NCBI GenBank assembly: GCA_936440205.1
Contig: OW387140.1
Coordinates: forward strand, 21,015,659-21,079,658
Direction: 5' to 3'
DNA length: 64,000 nucleotides
Source: Lepidonotus clava
Lineage: Eukaryota > Annelida > Polychaeta > Phyllodocida > Polynoidae
Positions 45,343-57,900 of this stretch are shown here, piece after piece. The translations under genes and the position numbers were made by a program. The notes beneath the pieces were generated by a model. The model searched no databases and was not told the origin of the DNA. It was given only the letters and a program-made list of their open reading frames with translations. Each line of letters begins with the position of its first letter. Positions within the stretch are counted from its first letter, which is position 1.

Positions 45343-45911
45343 ATGGCGGCCGCTGCTGCCCCTGCCGCTTCTGTGAAGGACAAGTTGAAGGCAGTCCAGA
45401 AACAGATCGAGGCCCTTGTCATCTCTGAGGACAAACCGATCCGAGTTAACAGCTTTTGGAATAAGTTTACCCTCTTTCATCAGGTCAGTGATCAACAATA
45501 ATGCGGGCAAAATCGAATGACTGCGCGTCCACTTTATTGCCATGTTTATATTCACCAACAGATAACAATGATTTACGTAAACAAACATTTAGTTTAATTT
45601 CATTTCCGTAAAGAATTTTAACATAAAGATTTAATGTCTTGTCGGATATTCTTAATTTCTGTAACGACTGAGATATGTCGCTACCCTACATTATGAAATG
45701 TAAGTCAAATAAAAGAAACTTATCAGACTCTAGTATTCAACACTTAAATCTGAGAGGAACTAATTTCTCTGTTTTAATTCTTCAGATTCGTTCCACTGAC
45801 CTTCCTGTACCCCGTGAATACGGCCTAACGAAGAGATCGGAGTTCCTTAAACTGTCTCAGAAGTGTCTCATTTTCAAAGGGAACGACGGTCAGGAATATA
45901 TTAGATCAAAC
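45343..45911 (+). other. LOTUS/OST-HTH-like N-terminal domain of the NO VEIN-like protein
   Basis: Residues about 12-89, split by intron 1, show the pattern of a LOTUS domain: a first helix KDKLKAVQKQIEALVIS, a segment DKPIRVNSFWNKF, then STDLPVPREYGLTKRSEFLK and a C-terminal strand CLIFKGNDGQEYIR. Known LOTUS domains (TDRD5/7, Oskar, MARF1) bind Vasa helicase or RNA. The assignment rests on pattern, with weak residue identity, so it needs a profile or structure test. Confidence 0.55.
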
Positions 45912-48900
45912 GTCGCTCAGACAAAGAACGAGAAGAAGACAGAACAGAAGGATAAGAAGGAGAGGCAATCTGAGACCCAATTACAGACTACCAATCGAGA
46001 GACGTCTTTGACTTCTTCACAAACACCGGACGATATGTCTTACAGGAACCCCTTTCACGAGGACCCTAATTCGTGGGGAAGGTATGATACAGCAGGGCCT
46101 TCGGGGTATCAACAACAACATTTTCAACAACACCACCCGAACCAACACTACCAACAACAGCAGCATCAGCAGCAACAACGCTACCAGCACCAACAACAGT
46201 CCCGGAGACATCAATATGAACCCCAGGAAGGGTATGGAGGCAGCCAGCGACATAAAGCTAACGTCAAACACATCCCCAAGGAGCAGGTTAACACAGTTGC
46301 ACTTGACTGCATTGACCGGCTTGTTGAAGCAAAAGAATATGTCTCGCCGGAGAGGATAGAAAAGCTCTTGAAAGATCACTACCAAGTTGAGAGTTTGCAG
46401 GAGATTGGTATACGGCACTTGGAGCATATCAAGTGTATCAATGATCACATGCGCTCGCAAGCCCGTGTCAACGGCTATATTCAGGCGTTCATTCGGGTTC
46501 GTGCTATCGCCACATTGTATGAACTTCACGAAAATCTCCGCGAGTATGTGGAAGACAAGCAGGATTTTGAAAAACTGCGCTTGGGACCTCTCACAAAGCA
46601 ACCCCTGGTGTATGATTATTTCAAGTTTCCCGCTGATGAAGACATCCCCGAGATAGACACGTCCACCATCTTGGACCACCTCAGGAATTATTTGACAGAG
46701 AACAACCTGTGGGGCAGCCGAGTGGAGATGGAAGGCTTCATGGGTTATCTTACTACCCAGTTACAGGTCGACAGTCCGTTTACCTTGGGAATCAAAATTA
46801 AAAGTCTCCCTCTTGCTGCCGGAGTAAGTAATAAGTTTTACCAGTCCGAAATTGGCAATCCGTTCGAGTAACCCCTTTAAAAATTGACTTAGAATTCACT
46901 CTTCACTTAAGATCTTCTGTTTTTGATGAATCCCTAAATCAACAGTTTCACGCATACATAGGGTGCCCCAAGGTTACAAATAATGTACCAAATCAATGGT
47001 TGGTTGTCGAAAAAAAAAAGTTCCTAGTATGTACAGATTCTAGTGCTTTGTTATGATTATTCTTGTTGGAAGATAGATCTATACATTGTAACTGAAAAAA
47101 ATGCTGAATGTCAGTTAACCACTAAGAAAGTTACAAACGTTATCGTCATCTCTTTGTATTAAATTACTTAGATTACAAATTTACTTAGAATTCACCCTTC
47201 GCTTAAGCTCAACAGGGCACTGGGAAGAAATCTTCATATATACCTAAATTACACAGATACTGAAGAAGTCGCAGAGAGACGTATCGCAGGCGAACGCTGC
47301 TGCTGTGCGAACGTTCAGTGGCAACATGAGCGAGTCGGTGAGTGCAGCCTTCAGGAACTTCTCCAGCGGAGTGCTGGTGGAAGAGGCTGGCCTCTGCTCC
47401 GTCCGGAGGGACCTCCTCACGAAGAGCTCCACCAAGGTCGTCGAACAGGTAGGAAGTGTCAGACTTATCCATGTAGAACATATCTCATTTCTGCATAGTT
47501 TAATTTAATGTAACATTAGTTAGTACGGATTGTTAACAGACTTTTGTTGCTATCACAAACGGGAAAACAGTTTCTAAAATCATAGAGATACATGTTATAT
47601 ATGTCTTTGCTAAAATCAAGTGGTTGACGGTAGTGCAAATCCGCTTCTCTGGGAAAAGTATACAAATTACAATCTGTAACAACTTATCAACTATCTCGTA
47701 CCATTCTGGCAGAACATTCTTATGATTCTATTGATAACCCTCATCCACAGGTGTTCTCCAAACTGAATGTGATGCTGTCGTCCCTCACCTACCTGGGCCC
47801 CGATTTACGCACTGGGAAATCTAAGCCGACGGCCAAGGCGTGTGAGTTGACCAAGCAGCTGTCCAACCTGCTGAAGAACAACGAGCTGTACCGCGGGCTC
47901 TTCCAGATGGCTGTCTGCTGCAGCTGGGAGGAGGTGCACGGCTCGCTGCAGTCCCTGATAGGGTACGGCGAAGAACCTGAGGGGGACGGGCAGGGCCAGG
48001 CAGCGGGCCAGGGTCCCTCAGGGGGCGGCCAACAGCAGAGACCCAGGCCTCGTATAGGTATGACACAAAGTTTTCATTATTCTTCATTTGATTTGTTTTT
48101 TTTTTATCAAATGATATTACTGGTATCAGATGTTCTTTTATTTAATCTAAAAAAAAAGTTGAGACATGAATGTTAATTGTAAAGGGACCCGGAGAAATTT
48201 AATAAATTTGTTCAGTGTTTTCGTCCTTGCCAACTCAAAAATAACAGTGAAATATATGTAAAGAAAACTAAATCTCTTTGCTCGCTCTGCTTTCCAGGTG
48301 ACATTGTGCAGAAGTTGATGAGTTACTTGGAGCGATGCTTTGTACACGGCAGTCTGACGCTGTCTCACCTGGCGCGTATTGAGAATAAACTACTGGAGGA
48401 GTTCGACTTCGCCACCTTCCACCTGCTCACCAACCTCACCTTCCTGGACCTAGTGACGGGAAACGATGACATCAAGCGCTACCTGGAGGAGAACGGGGGC
48501 GCAGTGCTGGGGTCTGCAGCCAGCGGGTCGGCCCAGTCCGGGGCGGGCTACCAAGCTGCCTTAGTGGACCTCCATGATTTCATCCTGCAGGCTGCCCTCA
48601 CTGAAACATCTCAGGTAGGGAATTAGTTCACAGTCCTCGGGGCTTGGCAAATCGTTTTTAGATCTGATTGCCCAGCTTATTTCTGAAACATCCCCCTTGC
48701 TAAACTTAAAAGTAGTTTACCAGTAGTCTAGGCAGCCAACGCCCTCAATTTCGTTGGGTCCTGGGCCACTGGACATCAAATTTGTCAAGCCCTGGCCCTG
48801 GTCATATGCAAAAGAATGTTGGTCAGAGTTGCAGTATTTTGTAAATTGATGTACTTCTAAAGAAAGAACTGTTTTGTAGTTATATACCTACAAAACAAAG

Positions 48901-51900
48901 ACCATTATATCAAATATTACTTCAAAAACGATAAGGTTTGATTGAAGCAGTGCTCAATGTAAACCATGCAAAAAAATCCCAAATCAATTGTCATAACTGT
49001 TGACGTTAGGGCCCTCATATGATCTTATGCTTTATGGTCGTTGTCAGTTGCCGGAGCTGGAGCGGGCGCTGTGCTGGCACTACCAGGTGGCCGAGGTGAA
49101 GCTACTCGGGCACGGGTCGGTCAGCTCGCTACAGACAGGGGCGGTCAGGGCACACCGCCACCCCAAACAACACCACGTCACATTTGAGACGGCCCTGTGT
49201 GCCAAGGACAGGTATGAGTTTAGCTGAGTAGTTTTTAACACATTCTAGACATAATAGAGTGATTGTCCATGTATAAATAATTTCTTAACAAGGTCTGATC
49301 TTCCATGTCCCCATTGAAGGCAAGTCCTATACTATGAAAGTTCGTTTAGATATATCCAAACCAAACGGTGGTAATTATTTATATCCACTAATAGACCTTA
49401 GATTTCGGAAAAGCAAGGTCACCCATAACGCATACAAATTGAACTCAATGCTGTTTGCAGTCAGAGCTCACTTGGTACTAGTCGGAGTGTGGGGTTGCTG
49501 GGCCACCAGGTGCGGGAGTCTGCGCTGCTCTGCCTCAACACGTGCCCCGTGCTCGGCGATATGGCTGAGTGGTCGCACTGGGACCTCATCTACAAACCCG
49601 AGCTGGGAGAACTCAAAGACTTTGTTCGTAAAAATGGCGGAGTCCACAGCTTCGTCGTCCCAGGTAAGTCATAGAACAAATGTTTCAACTGATCTGAATG
49701 AAATTTAATCATACAATATTTAGCCCTCATTTCAATCGTGTGATATGAAGTAAATTTTGTTGACACAAATCAAAGCTTGAATTGAATATCTTGTTAATCA
49801 CATTCTAATATTGTCCAGGTACCAACAAGACTGTGATAACTAAACTCGTTGCCATGGAGACCAAGCCTGGGACGCTTCTTAAGCTGACAATGGACACATC
49901 AAACGACATGTTTGCTAACGCTGTGGTGGCAGGCGATGTTAGTGCCACGTGCGGCCACCTGGTGTCTCTGGTAGCGGTCAATAAGGGCATACAGAACACC
50001 CCGCTAGCTCTCCTGGGAAACCACCTCAAGACGAGCCTACTGAAGATACAGGCCGCCATACAAATTGATCCAGAAGGTGGGGTTCTTTAGATATATTGGA
50101 AACGGCTTAGAATCTGTCCCCTTAAATTATTAAGCCTTAATGTTGCAAGATTGGAACAAACACTTTATCTGCACGAGGGTTTATTTTCAGACAGAGCTAC
50201 ATATAGTGCCAAGTTAATCATTCTTCTTTTGATTCCGTAACGCATAGTCCTGACTTGAATAAAACAACTAATTTAGTTCTTAAAAAGATCATGAAAACAC
50301 CAACGTTTTTGCGGTACCACAGAATTCCACAGTTTTAGAATAATGTCTGATTGATTTATAGATTTGTCCAAATGTATTGCGATTCTATACACTCGTATGT
50401 GAGTACCCTAATAATTAAATGAAAGGTATTTGGACTTAGTATAACAGTTGTTGAGAATCAGCAAATAAATAAAATAATAAAATTTTCCTGACGCGTTTAC
50501 CCTTTCAGCGGTGACAGGAAATGATGCCGGTTCGCTGGCAGCGGGTCGGTTCGTCCTCCAGTGTCTGACGTCCCTACCCTTTGTCACATGTCAGGCCGCC
50601 GCCAGCCAGGTACGATTCTATATGATAAAAAGAAAATCTGAGAAAAAGTTTATGTTCATCAACTTACAGTTGTAACTGACAGCTACTGTACCAATCGGTT
50701 ATCATCTCTTTGGTATTTTATGCATTCACATCACAATAATCGACTATATTTTTACTACGCTTCCTGATTTGAATTCCATATATAATTTGGTTCAAAAAGG
50801 TTTTAAAAGCTCTCCCTTATACACTGTAGTACATAAAAGAATCAACTATGGAACGTCAGTTAATCTTTTGTATAAGACAACGTTTGAGAAATTGACGTCC
50901 ATGTTTCTTGATGTTCACGTAAACTCAAACACAATTTCTGAGCTGCAAAAAAAACCCTTTATTTTCGCGATGACTCAGGTGTTCGTGGAGCCGCTCAGTG
51001 ACGTGGTGGGGCAGACCAAGTCCCGTGAGCTGCTCCCCCTGTGTACGACCACAGACGCCGAGCGCAGCCGCCTCCAGGCGATGGGACTCCTCCTGGGTAT
51101 CGACCAGTGGAGCGCCACCTTCCAGCAGCGACTGGAACCTCCCACTGTGATCTCCAAGGCCGCTGTCAGCGGAATGTCGGGTGGTATGGCCGCCCAGGTA
51201 GTGCCACAACTCATTGAGGTAAGTTGGACTTCGGAGTCATGATCTCGATTTAGTCAAATGGAGATACTCTGAGGATGCTGTACATGAAAAAAGTACAGCC
51301 AATAGCAGTATTGCATAACTTGAGTATGACGTATGACCATTTTGATTCTTTTAGCTATCAAGTTCCGAAGATGAGGATGAATCTGAAGAATCGGACTTCT
51401 TAAACACGAGCGATGAGAGTGATGACGAAGAGACACCCGCACAACCCAACCTGTCTGATGTTATCCAAATCTCCTCACAGGAGGAGGCCATGGAGACAGG
51501 TAACTCAAAACCCATATACAAGTTAGCTTACGTAACATATAGTTTCAACCCATACTTACCTTGTCCGAATGATTTAACCAAGACAACCGGAAAGTAACAC
51601 TACCCCCTCCCATTAATCAATGAAATCATTTCAAACTTTCAATTTCAGAAGTAGAGAGCAAACCTTCACTGATTGATCTAACAGAGGAAGAAGACAGGCC
51701 GGAGACGGGAGACCGTACCGACACATCGCCTCCCTCCGTTGAGCCCGACCTTGACGACATGACCAGGCCCTGCTGGGAGGTGGTCGAAGACATACGGCGG
51801 ACCGAGTTCGGTATAAACGTTACTCTGAGTAACGAGGGTGAGAAGCTGATGAAGAAACAACAGGAGCGGCTGGGTCGGAGTCTTGACAGGCTCTCTACTG

Positions 51901-54900
51901 ACCTCTACAGGTAGGTTTTGTAATTACAAGTTTTCAAATGTCATATTCATTGAAGTGTTTTTGGTCTTTTATTGAGGTTCTCATGGAATTCTCTATAGAT
52001 TGCATGATTTGTGTGCAGTGATTGATTATATGCTGCATAATATATATCGCGGAAACTTGTATTTCTTCCTTTTAATTCGCTGTCAGATTCGCGGGGGATC
52101 TAATACAAAAAGTTATTTTACTCGAATTCTAATATTTAAGTTCTTAACTCATTTAGACATTGTACAAAAATTCATGTGACATAGTGAACCTCCAACAAAC
52201 ACGTCCATAATGATACAAACCCCTTGCAGTAAGGACACACACTTCGTACTAGAGCTGATACAGAATGCCGACGATAACCACTACCCGGCTGAGAATGGGT
52301 CGGTGCCTAGCATCAAGTTCATCGTCGAGCCGGACAAGATTGCTGTGCTCAATAATGAGCAAGGCTTCGAAGAGAAGAACATCCGTGCCATCTGCGACGT
52401 GGGAAAGAGTACCAAGGGCAAGCACAAGGCCGGATATATTGGTAAGCTAAATGGTATTTTAGATACTCTACCCAGCCTTTTCAAGGTAGATATGTTTTCT
52501 CTGTAGACAGATGATTCCTATAAATAAATCTGACAAATGTAGATAACCGGTCTTCTCGTTAATCTGTAGAGGTTAGGTCTTTTTCAGCGTTATAACGCAT
52601 TTATCTAAACATTTCAAAACCTGTTTGCCTACGAAGTGTTCCATCCGTTTGTCTACGAAATATATTTAGATTAGTTCAGTTAAGAAAAGGCAATGGGGCA
52701 TCGTGAATCTGAAAGTACCTACTGTATCAGGTAATGTCTAAATCTATTGGTAGATCAGCAAACATATTAATGAAAAAGAATGATACACTTAATTGTTTTA
52801 CAACTTATCTTGTTCTCTCCTCTATTTTAGTGAATATTTTCGGTATCCTCCATAACTTGCTGTTCACCCTTCCTGTGAACGAGACATTTCCTTTCTCTTT
52901 TAGGTCAAAAGGGGATTGGGTTTAAGTCTGTGTTCCGCGTGACAGACTGCCCTGTTATCCACTCTAACGGGTACCACTTCAAGTTTGACCTGAGCACTGG
53001 CCCCATGGGGTACATCCTGCCTCACTGGGTAAAGGCCCACCACGACCAGTCAGAGCGGTACGTAGCATTCCTCTGTCAGCCCTATTAGCAGCTGTGGTTT
53101 GAGGGGTTTATTTCAATATTAATACTTTAGTTTTTCCTGAACTTATTTATGTTGGTAATATTATAATTCCAGTATGTCGACCTTAAATGCCACATTCGAA
53201 TATATTTATCCCCCTCATCTTTTGTCCGTGAAGTGCCACAATGAACAATACGCATTGCTCCAGTGTAAGCGTTTTAAAATGATTCCTAAGGTTTCTTTCC
53301 TGCCTATTTCAAGTTTAACTTATATACCTCGTACCTTTCTAGCAGGCCTAGTAAAGATCAATAACTAAATTTGCCATGTCACTCGAATTTCAAGTAGTTT
53401 TATTCCAATTTTAATCCCGTTCATGTTTCCAGGTGGATGACGCGTATCGTCCTACCACTGAAGGAGGACGTGGTGCAGTCGTCCAAGTTGCGGCAGCTAG
53501 CCGCCCGCTTCCAAGACGTCCACCCCTCACTGCTGCTCTTCCTGCACCGCCTCCGCAGTATCACCGTCATCAATAAGGTCAGAGCTTCGTCTAACCATCA
53601 GCCGTTTGAGATGAGAGAAACGACTCTTCCGTGATTTTGATATTTTATTGGAATCAGGGGTCTAAAACTTCTCCATTTTTTACGAGGAAAAGCTGTATTT
53701 GAAATTCTAAAGAGTAGAGTACAGTTTGGAATTTAAGTCAGTTATAAAGTGATACAACGCTTCCTCTAACTGTTGCATGCTATGAATTGAGAGGTGTGAT
53801 ATTCCAAGTCTATGAACATCTGAGAGAAGTTCCAGTCTACTTGAGTTTAAACTCAGCTATAACTATATATTCCTTATAAAGGGAAGTCATTTTATACACC
53901 TGTTCATGATTTGTATGGTGTTCATTCAAATGTGTATACTTGGAAACGTACTCATGCCCGTCGGACTTAAGAGTTCTGTATGACCCTGCAGATCGGCGAG
54001 TACAAGGCCAAGATGGAGCGGCGGGACGTGGGGAACAGTATAGTGGAGATCCGCCACATGACGGGGTCGGACCGACAGACCACTAAGACAGACCGCTGGT
54101 TGGTGGTGAAGAAAACACTCGACGCCTCCCACATCTCATCCCAGGTAAGACTTAGAGTAAAGAGAGAGAATAAAGGTATTTCGCACACTTACATAAGTGT
54201 CTCAAAAAAGACATGCATGTTAAATACTCGTAGTTGAGAAAGTTTATCAATAGCAGCTGGTGTCCACTGGTCAAGATATAATTCCTTTGGGGAAAGGAGA
54301 GGACCTTGTAAAAAGAAATGTGAAAAAAAATGAATCGTAATGAAGCAAAAAGCAGCAATGTGTTTAAATGCTTACTTGGCAAATTGCATTGCATGTTTAT
54401 AGTCCGGTTGTTCGTGGATAAATTAAATAATTAGATGTACCCATCTGTGTATTACATTTGAATAGGCTAAGTCTGGCGTGGAGGTGGAGTCCACGGAGAT
54501 CGCGCTTGCCTTCCCCCTGCACGAGGTAGATGACTCGCAGACTCTTGCCCCCAAACAACCCGTCTTCGCCTTCCTGCCACTTCGCAGCTACGGCTTCCGA
54601 TTCATCATACAGGGTAAGGGGCTCACTTTCTTCTCTCCGAGTACAGTGACTTGCTATTGTCTCCAGAAGAGTCTTCAACCAATATTATTGGATCTCAGTT
54701 TTTTTGTTTTTTTTTATGTGAAATGGTTGTCAAAATGACATTCTTTAATTATTATACCCCTGTTTTTCCTATGCGAGATGGAAACGCTTTGGACAAGATT
54801 AACAACATGTTACAAATTCTAAATAAGTTTATGCTATTCATTTGCCATTTTTGGTTGCACTAATTGTTGCTTCTTGCAGGTGACTTTGACGTGCCTTCGT

Positions 54901-57900
54901 CCCGAGAAGATGTGGACAGAGACAGTATGTGGAACCAGTGGTTGCAGAGTGAAATCAACTCCCTCTTCGTCGCTGCACTCAAAGCATTCAAGGTGATTGT
55001 GACACATAAGATATAGTTTATGTAGAGGAGTGTCAGAAAATTAGTGAAACATAAAAAAAAGAACTATTAACTTAGACGCTAATTGCAGACAGATCCAGGT
55101 CGCTAGGGTCCATATAGCACTAAACAATCCCTTATCAAACCTAAACTACGAACATTGCTTTACAAACTTTGCTTCAAAATTGCAATATTCAGATGATAGA
55201 ATAACAAAGTTCTTAAACACTAAGCAGACACACACATTACAGTTCCCATTCTCTTGCAGGAACAACGCAACTTCTCCATGGTGGAAGCCGTGTGTCTGTT
55301 CATCAAGTTCATCCCCCTGGAGGATGAGATCCTGGACTTTTTCCGCCCTGTAGCCTCCCAGATCCTGCAGCGCCTCCGGTCGGAGCCCTGCCTGCCGGCC
55401 GATGCCCCTACAGGACAGGTACCAGCCTGGTGTCTGCCATCTCAACTCATCCTGTCTACCGACACCTTGCTCCAGGATATAGTCACACCAGAACTACTGC
55501 AGGTTAGTGTGGTTACCATCATTGTAAAGTAACTCTAACCCTAGAGTGGGACATAGTCACACCACAACTACTGCAAGTATCTGTGGTCACCATCATTGTA
55601 AAGTAACTCAATCCCTGCAATGGGATATATACACGCCACACATACTGCAGATTTGTAAAGTTCTAAACTTGGTGAAGTCATAGACATACATACATATATG
55701 TCTATGGTGAAGTACACCTCGTAAAGTATGCCAATTTTAGCCGGCGTAAGTAAGTACACAGAAATTGTTATCCGCGCCGGGAGGGGGGGATGGGGAAGAG
55801 ATTTGACTAATACAAGAGCAATGTAGGTGTAGTTAATTATTGTAAATCTAATCTAAAACTAAGGGGCATTCCATTAAGTACGTACGCACATTTTTAAAAA
55901 GCTCAGACCAAAGTGATGAGTACATAATGAAAGCCTTAATGGAAGGCTCCTAATCAGGAAATATACACGGCTTGGTTGGCAGTGTGCACATAAGCATCCC
56001 CCTTTTCTGTTTTCAGAGTCAGCTGGGCCTGAGTTACCTGCATCGGGAAGTGGCAGCGCGGGTCAACCCGTCCCTGCTCAGCGGGCTGGGCGTGCAGGTG
56101 GTCACCACGGCCCACCTGGTTCAGATCGGACGTGCCCTCGCTCACCAGGTTGCCGAAATCTCCCAGCAAGGTGAGGGGTGATCAACCAAGCCTGTTCACA
56201 GATCCTACACAACTATCAATATGTATAGGAATATCTCTATAGGTTATTTCAGTCTCAAGCTGTATCAGTGGCCTATAAACCATAACATGTTGTACCTCAC
56301 TTTTTTCTTCGAAATATGTATAATGAAATATTTAGAAACATTCTAGCTTCTAACCCTATTTGTATTTGAATTTTAGATGGCCTTCACTTCAAAGAAATAT
56401 TTGTATAAACTGATCGAAACTGTCAGTCTAGCATTGTGTGTACTGTAGATTTGTAAACTAAAGTCATTAATATAGATTTTGTTCATGGCCAATAAAATAA
56501 AATGACAACTTATAGACGTGAAACAAAATCATTAAAATAATTCAAGATTGTTTTAATTGATGTTGCATGAACGCAATCTTTTATGTTGGCTTAAACAAAC
56601 GTTATAATGATAATACTTAAATTCCAGAAAAGCCGCAATGGATCCAGAGGATAGCCAAGTGGTTCGCGGCCGTCTTCAGAAGCGTGGATGAACTGAACGT
56701 GGACAAAAATGTGCTGGAGCAGATCCAGGCTCTGCAGATCGTACCGCTGAGTAACGGCGACGTCACCTGTCTGAAGGACAACGCCGTCTTCTTCCCACTC
56801 GGCGCTGAGGAGACGGAAGAGGCTGAGAGTAACCAAGGTAACCAAATTATGTCTTTTAGGTATACGTTTACAGAATATACATGGTTTTCTGGTGATGGCT
56901 AAATTCAAAAAGATTTCCAAGAGAACGATGGATACAACACTTAGAAACCATCGTACCAAAAGAGCCTACCAGATTTATGATCTGTGCTCTGCCAATTCTA
57001 AAAAATCTCCGCCAAAAGGTAACAATTATGAGAAGCAGCTGGGATCAGAGGCCATTGTATTTCCTCAGTCTCTCTATTAAACTACGATAATCACCTGTAT
57101 CTTTTCCCTTAATATGTAGGAGAACGACATACTTTTATAGGTACTCTAAGTTTCTATACATGAGGAATTGCTCATAAGTTTTCTTCAGTTTGGTTAAATA
57201 ACATTTCTTTCTTGTTCGTATCTCTGTTTGTAGACATGCTTCAGTACCTTGAGAAGGACCTGAACACGGTGGACTCTGCCCTGTTCATCCAGCTGGACGA
57301 GGCCGCCCGTCCCCAGGCCTGGCGCCTGCTGGAGATGCTGGGTGTTCGCCGCCTGCAGCCGGCCGATATCATCCACCACCACATCCTGCCCGCCCTCAAG
57401 GCCCCACACATCATGGTAACCACCTTTAGTTAGCACTTTCTTTTTTTAAAAAACTAGTTTTCAATGAATGTGAATAGATTTGCATGGCGTGGTCTGTCAG
57501 ATTTTGATATGGTTTATTGTAATTTAATGGGTAAGAAACCATATTAATATTAGCTTTAGACACGATATCTAATGACAATGCTGTCTGGAGCATATTGACA
57601 GTATTCAGTATATGCATCCGAAGTTCACAATATTGAAGAAACAATGGCTCTCTTTTGTCCATGGACATGTTTTTTTGTTGCCGAGAAAGGATTGACTTCA
57701 GGACACAAAACAACTATCGCATCTTACAACTCAAACATCTACCGTTTGCAGGCCAAGCCTCAAGGTTTGCTGACAGCCTACTTTGTGTACATCAAAGAGG
57801 AGTTAGACCGCCAGCCGAACCTGGTATCGCTGGACGAGCTACGTGAGGTGGCCATTATCCTCACCAACCACGGGCTGAAGCGCCCCAACAAGGAGCCGGT

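Noticed and set aside
46017-46679. 220-codon minus-strand open frame
   Set aside because: It is antisense to the NO VEIN-like exon 2, and its leucine runs mirror the Q/H repeat. There is no independent support.
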